From positions 1 through 16,652 of the forward strand of contig DASVQA010000186.1 of the NCBI GenBank assembly GCA_036389375.1: 16,652 nucleotides of DNA, in the 5' to 3' direction. This document shows, piece by piece, positions 1 to 5,546 of this stretch. The stretch's first letter is position 1. Every line of letters starts with the position of its first letter. A model generated the notes under the pieces. The model searched no databases, had not been told where the DNA came from, and was given only the letters and a program-made list of their open reading frames with translations. The translations under genes and the position numbers were made by a program. Source of the stretch: QHXQ01 sp036389375 (GTDB lineage Bacteria; Acidobacteriota; Blastocatellia; Pyrinomonadales; Pyrinomonadaceae).

Positions 1-361
1 TCTGGCTCTTGATGCCCACCGAGCGGTCGTGCCATTCGTCCGCCGCGCCTGCGTGCCCACGGTCGCGCTCGTAGCGCTCCGTCTGATCAAGGCTCATTGC
101 GATGCCGACGGCGATCTCGTTCCAATCTTCGTTCTGTATGCCGCGCCGGATGATGGAGAGACCGGACGACCAATCCTCTTCGGGCGCGCGCGCGTCCTGT
201 TCGGGGATCGCCAGCAGGTCGAGGGACGGAAATGGCGCGCCGCGATATTCGCGGACAAGCTGCGCGCGCAAATCTTTCAGCGACATCTCGGTGCGCTCGC
301 GCCTGATCGCCTGCGCGCGCCGGAAGATGTCCGCCACGGTCGGTTGTTCTCTTTCAGCCAT
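1..361 (-). CDS. Partial hypothetical protein (C-terminus off left edge)
   Basis: An open frame of 120 codons starts at the ATG complement at 359-361 and runs without a stop past the left edge, so the C-terminus is missing. The product is hydrophilic and charged. It opens MAEREQPTVADIFRRAQAIR, followed by an Arg/Glu-rich helical stretch (residues 10-40) and then an acidic, Trp-containing part (about 55-85). No signal peptide, membrane segment or catalytic motif is visible, and I do not recognise a family. It lies 32 bases downstream of the ABM-family gene on the same strand, so the two are probably co-transcribed. The ribosome-binding site is weak. The long stop-free run, the sensible start and the operon position argue for a real gene, but nothing shows its role. 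Confidence 0.55.
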   Translation of the reverse strand, partial: MAEREQPTVADIFRRAQAIRRERTEMSLKDLRAQLVREYRGAPFPSLDLLAIPEQDARAPEEDWSSGLSIIRRGIQNEDWNEIAVGIAMSLDQTERYERDRGHAGAADEWHDRSVGIKSQ

Positions 362-393
362 CGGTGTCCGTCACTTTCTGCCGCTCGAAGCTC

Positions 394-690
394 TTAACTG
401 AGCATCTGCCAGAGATTGATCTCGACGGGCGCGACGAGCAAACCCTTGGCCTGCGCGTTGAAGTCGGCGAGATAAGGCATCGCGGCGTGCGCGGCAAGCG
501 CGGCGCGGCTTGTCCAGTTTTCGTAGAACATGAACTCGGTCGGGTCGTCAGCCGATTGATGCAGATCGTAATTCAGACAGCCCGCTTCGGCGCGCGATGG
601 CGCGACCAGCGCAAGCAATAGTCGTCTGACCTCTTCCTCTCGGCCTGCGCGGGCCCGCACGCGCGCCAGCACCGTCACACGCTCGTCCAT
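394..690 (-). CDS. Antibiotic biosynthesis monooxygenase (ABM/YgiN-like) family protein
   Basis: This is a 98-residue protein, the usual size for the ABM dimeric alpha+beta barrel family (Pfam PF03992). Family features visible are the opening beta strand (VTVLARVRARAG), the helix EEEVRRLLLALVAPSRAEAGC, the strand CLNYDLHQSADDPTEFMFYENW and the helix beginning with AALAAH. Relatives include the quinol monooxygenase YgiN and polyketide-tailoring monooxygenases. Many members are cofactor-free oxygenases, but many others have unknown substrates, so the reaction cannot be named. A GTG at 699 would add three residues. The ATG at 690 is preferred because AGGTGAAGG lies just upstream. The gene is divergent from the protease gene at 869 and is followed by the partial gene at the left edge. 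Confidence 0.8.
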   Translation of the reverse strand: MDERVTVLARVRARAGREEEVRRLLLALVAPSRAEAGCLNYDLHQSADDPTEFMFYENWTSRAALAAHAAMPYLADFNAQAKGLLVAPVEINLWQMLS

Positions 691-792
691 CGCCTTCACC
701 TGTGCCGCCGGATCGTTTGGCTTAAATTACAACGCCAAGCGCGCAAATCTCAACCAAGGTGGGGCGCGCAGCCAGTTGCCCGCCCCATATCG

Positions 793-820
793 TTGCTCTC
801 GGCACGCACCATTGTGTTAT
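793..820 (+). promoter_or_regulatory. Possible sigma-70-type promoter for the protease gene
   Basis: TTGCTC at 793-798 and TGTTAT at 815-820 are separated by 16 bases, about 50 bases before the GTG start at 869. The match to consensus is partial and the spacing slightly short. The position, in a divergent gap between genes on opposite strands, is the main support. Confidence 0.25.
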
Positions 821-851
821 CGTTTGGCGCTCACAAATCCCGCGCCGATTG

Positions 852-859
852 AAGGAGAG
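852..859 (+). promoter_or_regulatory. Ribosome-binding site that decides the protease start
   Basis: AAGGAGAG ends nine bases before GTG at 869. The in-frame ATG at 776 would add 31 residues and has no comparable site, so GTG 869 is taken as the start. Confidence 0.65.
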
Positions 860-868
860 ATTGGCCCC

Positions 869-2242
869 GTGTCCGACACGATCTCGGTTGAAGCAAGCGC
901 GCAGCACGCGGACGTGCCGGCGGGCAAACCCGTCTGCCCTGTGTGCGGGCGCGAGGCGGCGGACGGACTCGTGGCGCTCCACGATCTGCCGGAAGACTTG
1001 CGCGGGCTGGTAGCGGCCAACGCGCCGGGCGGCTCTCTGCTCTCGACGGTCTGCCCGCGCTGCATGGAACTATTTCAACGCGCGCTCGTGCAGTTGCGCA
1101 CGGATGCGGCCGTCTTCGCGCAGGGCGGGCGCGTGCTGCCCACACCCCTCAGGCTCGACGCGGACGAACGTTTTACCGGGCGCGGTGTGACTATCGCTTT
1201 TCTCGACTCGGGTTTTTACGCGCACCCCGATCTGACCGAGCCAGAGAATCGCATCCTCGCCTATCACACGATTGTCCGCAACGATCCATCAACCTTGCAG
1301 ACGGCCGGCCCGGCCAGTTGGCACGGCATGATGACCTCGGTCGTCGCCGCCGGCAACGGCAAACTCTCGCAGGGCTTCTATCGCAGCATCGCGTCCAATG
1401 CCAGCGTCGTCCTCGTCAAACTCGCGCGCACGGGGCGCATCTCCGAGCAGAAGATCAGGCGCGGGCTGGACTGGGTCTTAAAGCATCGGGCCGAATACAA
1501 CATACGCATCGTCAACATCTCGGCCGGCGGCGACGAGCAATCCTCTTATCTCGACAACGCGCTCTGTCGCACGGTTGAGCGCGCGGTGCGCGAGGGTCTT
1601 ATCGTGGTCTGCGCCGCCGGCAACGCCGGCATGGAGCCGGATCATCCGGTGCTGCCGCCGGCGAGCGCGCCCGCCGCCATCACCGTCGGCGGCTTAGACG
1701 ATCAGAACTCGCTCGACCGCGCCCGGCGCGGCATGTATCGCTCCTCCTACGGCCCGACCTTCGACGGCTTGCAGAAGCCCGAACTGATCGCGCCCGGCAT
1801 CTGGGTGCCCGCGCCAATCCTGCCGCACACGCCGACCGCCGCCGAAGCCGAACTCTACGCCGCGCTCGACCGCGCGCACGACAACGAAATGCGCGACTTG
1901 ATCGCGCGCTACGCCCACGTTGATCGCGATCTCAAAGACGCGCGCGATATGCCGATTCCGCTCCTGCGCCATCTCATCACCGTCAAGCTGCGCGAGGGCG
2001 ACGTGATCACGGAGCACTACAAGTACGTGGACGGCACTTCGTTCGCCGCGCCCATCGTCTCTTCGATCATCGCCTGCATGCTTGAAGCCAACCCGCACCT
2101 GACGCCGCAGCAGGTCAAACGCATCCTGATCGACACGGCCGAGCGGCTGCCCGGCATAGAGATCGACCGGCAGGGTTGGGGCGTCGTCGCGCCGCGCCGC
2201 GCCGTCGAGTTTGCGCTCGCGCTGCGCCCTGTGGCGACGTAA
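869..2242 (+). CDS. Subtilisin-family (S8) serine peptidase with N-terminal Cys4 module
   Basis: A 457-residue protein counted from GTG 869. The catalytic triad is complete: Asp113 in IAFLDSGFYAHPDL, His152 in SWHGMMTSVVAAG and Ser391 in GTSFAAPIV. Asn252 in CAAGNAG is the likely oxyanion-hole residue. Before the peptidase domain is a module with two CxxC pairs (Cys23/Cys26 and Cys62/Cys65), spaced like a zinc ribbon or treble clef. There is no signal peptide, transmembrane segment or recognisable inhibitor prodomain, so the enzyme looks intracellular, which is unusual for subtilases. Between the KPELIAPG strand and GTSFAAP there are about 78 residues, against roughly 16 in subtilisin. The extra part is helical and charged (about 321-385) and could shape substrate access. 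The flavoprotein/GNAT gene starts 49 bases downstream on the same strand, suggesting co-transcription. Active protease is likely; the substrate is unknown. Confidence 0.88.
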   Translation: MSDTISVEASAQHADVPAGKPVCPVCGREAADGLVALHDLPEDLRGLVAANAPGGSLLSTVCPRCMELFQRALVQLRTDAAVFAQGGRVLPTPLRLDADERFTGRGVTIAFLDSGFYAHPDLTEPENRILAYHTIVRNDPSTLQTAGPASWHGMMTSVVAAGNGKLSQGFYRSIASNASVVLVKLARTGRISEQKIRRGLDWVLKHRAEYNIRIVNISAGGDEQSSYLDNALCRTVERAVREGLIVVCAAGNAGMEPDHPVLPPASAPAAITVGGLDDQNSLDRARRGMYRSSYGPTFDGLQKPELIAPGIWVPAPILPHTPTAAEAELYAALDRAHDNEMRDLIARYAHVDRDLKDARDMPIPLLRHLITVKLREGDVITEHYKYVDGTSFAAPIVSSIIACMLEANPHLTPQQVKRILIDTAERLPGIEIDRQGWGVVAPRRAVEFALALRPVAT

Positions 2243-2291
2243 AATCCAAGTCGCCGTTCCGACATCTACAGCCGCGTGCAGGTTTGCGCCC

Positions 2292-4064
2292 ATGCACGAT
2301 TGTCGTTTACACGACGGTTCGACGGTCGTCATCATCGGCGGCGGCCCCGCCGGGTCGGCGTGCGCCATTCGTCTGCTGCGCGGCGCGGACGAGCGCGGGC
2401 TTCGTCTGCGCGTGCTCATCTTCGAGGGCAAAGACTTCAACGTCCATGCCAACCAGTGCGTCGGCGTGCTCTCGCCCCCGATTGAAGAGGTGCTCGCGCG
2501 CGAACTTGAAGTACACCTCCCGCCCGCACTCATCAAGCGCCAGATTTTCGGCTATCGGCTGCACGGCACGCGCGAAAACTTGCTATTGACCGGTCACGGC
2601 GCGACCGCCGCGACGCCCGGTCAAGGCCACGCCACCTACGCCGTCGAGCGCGCACACTTCGACCGCTTCATGCTCGACCACGCACGCGAACTGGGCGCAC
2701 AGGTGGTCGAGTCGCGCGTGACGGGCGTCGAGTTCGTGCGTGAAGGCGCGCTCGACGAGGTGCGCGTCTATAGTGAATCGGAGTACGTGCGCGCGGACGT
2801 AGTCGTGGGCGCGTTTGGGTTGGACGAAGCGTTGCTCTCGGTCTTTGAAGAGGTGACGAACCGCAACGGCGGGCGCGGCTTTCGTCGCCCCGCGAAGTGG
2901 CTCAAGAGTTATCTGACGACGCTGCCTGCGCCCATGCATTTCCAGACCGAGAAACTCGGACACATCGTCCACGCGTTCCTGCTGCCGCGCGCCTGCCCGC
3001 GTATAGAGTTCGGCGCGGTCACGCCCAAAGGCGATCACATCCTCGTCAACATCGCGGGCGAGCGCGTCACCTCAACCGACCTCGACGACTTTCTGCAACT
3101 CGCGCCCGTGCAAAAGCTCTTGCCCGTGTTCGACCCCGGCGCGATCAACTATTACGAGGGGCGTTTCCCTTCAGCGCCCGCCCGTGCGGCCTTCGGTCAT
3201 CGCTACGCGCTCGTCGGCGATGCGACCGGCTGGCTGCGCCCCTTCAAAGGCAAAGGCATCAATACGGCCATCGTCACAGGTGTGCGCGCCGCCGATGCGA
3301 TGCTCGCGCACGGCGTCTCGCGGCGCGCGTTCAACTATTATCGCCGCGCCTGCCGCGACCTGCTCGGCGATCATTTCTACGGCGCGCTCGTGCGGCGCGG
3401 CATGCTCATCGGCGCGCGCTTCCTGCTCGACCCGCTGATTGACATAGGCAAGACCGATCCCCTGATGTACGACGCACTCTTTGACGGCGTCTCCGGCCAC
3501 GACTCCTATCGCCACATCATCCGCCGTTCACTCAAACCACAACTCGTGCGCAAGGTGGTCATGCGTCTGTTGCGTGGCCGGCGCGCCCACAGAGCCTACA
3601 GGATCAGACGTATGAAAGAGATCGCGGTGCGCCGCATGACCGTGCGCGACATAGATCAGGTGCTCAGGCTCGACGAGAAGATCACGGGCCGGCCGCACGC
3701 CGCTTATTACGAGTCGAAGTGTGAAGCCTACATCAAGCGCTCGCCCGACACCTGCCTCGTCGCGGAACATCGCGGGCACATCATCGGCTTCGTCTTAAGC
3801 GACGTGCGCGGCTGGGAGTTCGCCGCGCAACTCGCTGGCTGGCTCGAAGTGATCGGCGTTGACCCCGCCTATCAAAGGCGCGGCGTCAGTCGCATGCTGC
3901 TGGAAGCATTGTTCGACCGTTTCCGCCGCGCGGGCGTCCGCCTCGTCAACGCCATGGTCAACTGGAACGACGGCGACCTGATCGACTATTTCCAGACGCA
4001 GGGCTTCGAGCGCGGCGAGTACGTCAATCTTGTGCGCCGACTTGACGAGACAGGCGAGACTTAA
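2292..4064 (+). CDS. FAD-dependent oxidoreductase (geranylgeranyl reductase-like) fused to GNAT acetyltransferase
   Basis: A 590-residue protein from ATG 2292. The N-terminal half is a flavoprotein of the geranylgeranyl-reductase/PHBH fold: dinucleotide-binding GGGPAG at 16-21, a Cys-containing NQCVGVLSP segment near 54-62, a TPKGD turn at 244-248 that resembles the family's FPKG region, and the second FAD motif ALVGDATG near 306-313 followed by PFKGKGIN. Residues about 442-585 form a GNAT N-acetyltransferase. Its acetyl-CoA motif is GVDPAYQRRGVSRMLLEAL (522-540), and it ends with the usual NWND...YFQTQGFERGEY. The linker (about 410-441) is very basic. An internal ATG at 3612 falls exactly at the GNAT boundary behind a weak AGGAT, so a free GNAT could also be made. 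FAD and CoA binding are well supported; both substrates are unknown. The start is preferred over upstream in-frame codons that overlap the protease gene. Confidence 0.85.
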   Translation: MHDCRLHDGSTVVIIGGGPAGSACAIRLLRGADERGLRLRVLIFEGKDFNVHANQCVGVLSPPIEEVLARELEVHLPPALIKRQIFGYRLHGTRENLLLTGHGATAATPGQGHATYAVERAHFDRFMLDHARELGAQVVESRVTGVEFVREGALDEVRVYSESEYVRADVVVGAFGLDEALLSVFEEVTNRNGGRGFRRPAKWLKSYLTTLPAPMHFQTEKLGHIVHAFLLPRACPRIEFGAVTPKGDHILVNIAGERVTSTDLDDFLQLAPVQKLLPVFDPGAINYYEGRFPSAPARAAFGHRYALVGDATGWLRPFKGKGINTAIVTGVRAADAMLAHGVSRRAFNYYRRACRDLLGDHFYGALVRRGMLIGARFLLDPLIDIGKTDPLMYDALFDGVSGHDSYRHIIRRSLKPQLVRKVVMRLLRGRRAHRAYRIRRMKEIAVRRMTVRDIDQVLRLDEKITGRPHAAYYESKCEAYIKRSPDTCLVAEHRGHIIGFVLSDVRGWEFAAQLAGWLEVIGVDPAYQRRGVSRMLLEALFDRFRRAGVRLVNAMVNWNDGDLIDYFQTQGFERGEYVNLVRRLDETGET

Positions 4065-4077
4065 GCGGCGCGCTTAA
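4061..4077. terminator. 17-base palindrome shared by two convergent stop codons
   Basis: TTAAGCG-GCG-CGCTTAA is a perfect 7-bp inverted repeat with a 3-base loop. The TAA of the plus-strand flavoprotein gene (4062-4064) and the TAA of the minus-strand gene (4074-4076) are both inside it, one in each arm. It may act as a short bidirectional terminator or transcript-end stabiliser, but no T tract follows on either strand. Confidence 0.35.
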
Positions 4078-4493
4078 TGACTGCGCGGCCGCCTAACATT
4101 GTCCATGTAGTTAAGCAGATCGCGGAGATAATCCAAGCTATTCTGATACGCATAGCCAGCCGCGCACAACGCGGTGTGGCGTGCGACCTCAAAACTCCCG
4201 CCCTGTGCCGCGCGTGCCATTGCTGCCATCAACCGCGTCCACGCTGGGTCTTTGCTGTTCCGCGCCCACCGCAACGCCAACCCGGTGCGTCCCGCGTCCA
4301 GACTTTCCATTAAGCGCATCATCTTCCGCACGAATGGCTCAACGCTCTGGCGCGACGAAATACGCAAAACCAACCAGCGCAATTCCTCCGCCGGTAGGGC
4401 CAACGGCTCGCCGCTGAAAGTGCTGAAGCGCCCCGGCGCACATCGCCTGCGGCGCGTGCCTCGCTTCTTTTTACCAGCCTTCGTCGCAGTCAT
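4074..4493 (-). CDS. Hypothetical small basic protein
   Basis: A 139-residue protein from the ATG complement at 4491-4493; a GTG one codon earlier is possible. The N-terminus is strongly basic (KAGKKKRGTRRRR) and could bind nucleic acid. The rest is predicted mostly helical, with LPAEELRWLVLRIS, SVEPFVRKMMRLMESL, DPAWTRLMAAMARAA and SLDYLRDLLNYMDNV. No signal peptide, membrane helix or recognised motif is seen. Its last codons converge on the flavoprotein gene, with only nine bases between stops. Its 5' end faces the XRE regulator across the inverted-repeat-rich gap at 4494-4749, so the XRE protein could regulate it. Function unknown; the basic head and helical body would suit a DNA-associated accessory protein, but that is speculation. 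Confidence 0.6.
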   Translation of the reverse strand: MTATKAGKKKRGTRRRRCAPGRFSTFSGEPLALPAEELRWLVLRISSRQSVEPFVRKMMRLMESLDAGRTGLALRWARNSKDPAWTRLMAAMARAAQGGSFEVARHTALCAAGYAYQNSLDYLRDLLNYMDNVRRPRSH

Positions 4494-4527
4494 CACTTTA
4501 GTTCTGCGCCATGCAAAATCCTACGGG

Positions 4528-4557
4528 CTGACATCGCACGAAAGGATTTGCTATTTT
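4528..4557 (+). promoter_or_regulatory. Possible promoter for the XRE leader
   Basis: CTGACA at 4528-4533 and TATTTT at 4552-4557 are separated by 18 bases. This would start a transcript just before the palindrome at 4577, giving a leader of roughly 180 bases ahead of the XRE gene. The match is by eye; no start site is known. Confidence 0.35.
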
Positions 4558-4576
4558 AAGCCCGGCACGATAGGAG

Positions 4577-4593
4577 TTATTTGCAGCAAATAA
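4577..4593. promoter_or_regulatory. Perfect 17-base palindrome, operator-like
   Basis: TTATTTGC-A-GCAAATAA has 8-bp arms and a one-base centre. It is AT-rich in a GC-rich genome and lies just downstream of the possible promoter at 4528-4557, in the gap between two divergent genes. The compact symmetric form suits a dimeric DNA-binding protein better than an RNA hairpin; the neighbouring XRE protein is the obvious candidate. Confidence 0.45.
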
Positions 4594-4621
4594 TGCGTCT
4601 CTTCATTTCAACCAGCAGGTA

Positions 4622-4750
4622 ATGTGCGCCGCTAGGGAGTCAAACGTATATGAACTCCCGGCCGCGAAAATTCATATTTGCATTGTAGTACCAACAGGTA
4701 CTATAAGCAAGAGATGTATTATCGACGCGCTATTAGGAGGTATCTCCTAA
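4622..4750 (+). CDS. Possible 42-codon leader ORF overlapping the XRE start (TAATG)
   Basis: ATG at 4622 opens a 42-codon frame ending in LLGGIS, with its TAA at 4748-4750 sharing one A with the ATG of the XRE gene (TAATG). A still shorter nine-codon frame (ATG 4593, TAA 4620-4622) ends in the same kind of TAATG overlap at this start. The leader frame runs through the hairpin that covers the XRE Shine-Dalgarno site, so its translation could open that site. Against a real peptide: poor ribosome-binding sequence (AGG only two bases from the ATG), several AGG/AGA/ATA codons unlike neighbouring genes, and no recognisable sequence. Best read as a possible coupling leader, not a confirmed gene. Confidence 0.22.
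   Translation: MCAARESNVYELPAAKIHICIVVPTGTISKRCIIDALLGGIS
4648..4677. repeat. Spaced inverted repeat ATATGAA-N16-TTCATAT
   Basis: The seven-base arms at 4648-4654 and 4671-4677 are perfect complements, separated by 16 bases. A competing repeat, GGGAGT (4635-4640) with ACTCCC (4654-4659), shares a base with the left arm, so the two pairings are mutually exclusive in RNA. It could be an operator or chance; it matters only as part of the dense cluster before the XRE gene. Confidence 0.3.
4686..4703. promoter_or_regulatory. Inverted repeat TAGTACC-AACA-GGTACTA
   Basis: A perfect 7-bp dyad with a four-base centre. It has the same 7-4-7 geometry as the dyad at 4733-4750, and the two starts are 47 bases apart. 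It overlaps a possible second promoter (TTGCAT at 4678-4683, with CTATAA/TATAAG around 4701-4707). Candidate autoregulatory operator of the XRE protein. Confidence 0.4.
4733..4750 (+). promoter_or_regulatory. Dyad covering the XRE ribosome-binding site
   Basis: TTAGGAG-GTAT-CTCCTAA is a perfect 7-bp inverted repeat with a four-base loop. It contains most of the Shine-Dalgarno sequence AGGAGG (4735-4740), and its last base is the A of the start codon. As RNA it would pair the Shine-Dalgarno with CTCC and hide it from the ribosome. As DNA it is another 18-base operator-like dyad. AGGAGG sits nine bases before ATG 4750, which fixes that start over upstream in-frame ATGs. Confidence 0.5.
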
Positions 4751-5067
4751 TGGGTGCGCCGCGTCCGAAGCCGGCACGTTTAGCTGAAAAGCTGCTTCAG
4801 ATTCGTCTGTCTTTAGGTCTTTCGCAAAACGGTTTATTGAATCATTTAGGTCTAGCAGACGTTTTTCCCCGCAGCAAAGTCTCCGCCTATGAAAGCGGCG
4901 ACCGCGAGCCGCCATTAACTATGCTGCTAGCGTATGCCCGCGCAGTCGGCGTCTCGACGGACGTGCTGATTGACGACGAATTAGATTTACCGGGCAAGCT
5001 GGTGCAGGCGGCGCGGCGCGAAGAGGCGCGGGGGCGGCCCGCGTCGCGGCCAGGCCGCAAGCGATGA
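4750..5067 (+). CDS. XRE-family helix-turn-helix transcriptional regulator
   Basis: A 105-residue protein from ATG 4750, chosen because of AGGAGG nine bases upstream; in-frame ATGs at 4678 and 4714 lack this. Residues about 11-77 form a Cro/CI-type helix-turn-helix: LAEKLLQIRLSLGLSQNGLL, then SKVSAYESGDREPPLTMLLAYARAVGVSTDVLIDDE. The C-terminal tail (84-105) is basic and probably disordered. Small single-domain XRE proteins like this are, from memory, abundant and multi-copy in Blastocatellia-like genomes. Such proteins normally bind short palindromes as dimers, and three to four palindromic elements lie directly upstream, so autoregulation is the simplest reading; the divergent gene at 4493 may share the control. 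The AT-richer codons at the 5' end differ from neighbouring genes and may mark a recently acquired or mobile regulator. Confidence 0.85.
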   Translation: MGAPRPKPARLAEKLLQIRLSLGLSQNGLLNHLGLADVFPRSKVSAYESGDREPPLTMLLAYARAVGVSTDVLIDDELDLPGKLVQAARREEARGRPASRPGRKR

Positions 5068-5220
5068 GGCTGCGCACATCGCGCGGCCAAACTTGCGCGT
5101 GTTGCGGTTCAAAGTCAGGGCGCACCTCGCCGCCGCATGCGAGTAAGTGGACATGCACGCCGTAGCTGTGCCACAATCCCGTGCCATCCAAGCACAATTT
5201 GATTAGCGAGAGGGACGTTT

Positions 5221-5478
5221 ATGGCAGAGAACGAGAGCGCGCTGGCCGAGGGTGCGACGACGACGACGGGCGACGAGACGGCCGCCGCGCCGGAAGCCGC
5301 GCCTGAGGCCGCCGCAGCCAATGAAGATATCAGCTATCACGCCGTCGAAAAGGACGGGCAGGTCACAGCGATCTGGGAGATGCAGGGGCGCAAACACCTA
5401 CGCACCATTGATCCGCGCTCGCGGCAGGGCCAAGACATCCTGCGCCTCTACACGGCGGAACATGAACAGCAAGGATGA
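5221..5478 (+). CDS. Small acidic hypothetical protein
   Basis: An 85-residue protein from ATG 5221, preceded by GAGAGGG with good spacing. The first 37 residues are low-complexity Ala/Glu/Thr (TTTTGDE, AAAPEAAPEAAAA) and probably disordered. The C-terminal half (about 38-80) looks folded, with ISYHAVEKDGQVTAIWEM, then GRKHLRTIDPRSRQGQDILRLYTAEHE, which suggests a small beta hairpin followed by a helix. There is no signal peptide or cysteine. I do not recognise a family. It stands 153 bases after the XRE gene and ends in front of a hairpin at 5501-5533, so it may be its own transcription unit. The good start and sharp contrast between tail and core support a real gene; function unknown. Confidence 0.6.
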   Translation: MAENESALAEGATTTTGDETAAAPEAAPEAAAANEDISYHAVEKDGQVTAIWEMQGRKHLRTIDPRSRQGQDILRLYTAEHEQQG

Positions 5479-5485
5479 GTCTGTA

Positions 5486-5533
5486 GAGTCCAACGAGTCC
5501 AGCGAGTCAAAGACATTTTGCTTTTGACTCGCT
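5486..5533. terminator. GAGTC repeats and 11-bp hairpin between convergent genes
   Basis: Three copies of a nine-base unit (GAGTCCAAC, GAGTCCAGC, GAGTCAAAG) start at 5486. The last copy forms the left arm of a perfect 11-bp hairpin, AGCGAGTCAAA (5501-5511) with TTTGACTCGCT (5523-5533), loop 11 bases. It lies between the converging small acidic gene and the dehydrogenase gene, so a bidirectional terminator is plausible, though no T run follows the stem. Confidence 0.5.
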
Positions 5534-5546
5534 AGGCTCGCCCGAC

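Noticed and set aside
4539..4552. A 14-base sequence CGAAAGGATTTGCT here recurs on the minus strand at 16075-16088, before the kinase start.
   Set aside because: One shared 14-mer is expected by chance in a window of this size when both strands are compared; in the second place it is simply the ribosome-binding region.
4919..5197. Overlapping minus-strand open frames over the end of the XRE gene, possibly a transposase remnant.
   Set aside because: No transposase motif, wrong-strand overlap with a clear gene, and long chance frames are common in this GC-rich DNA.
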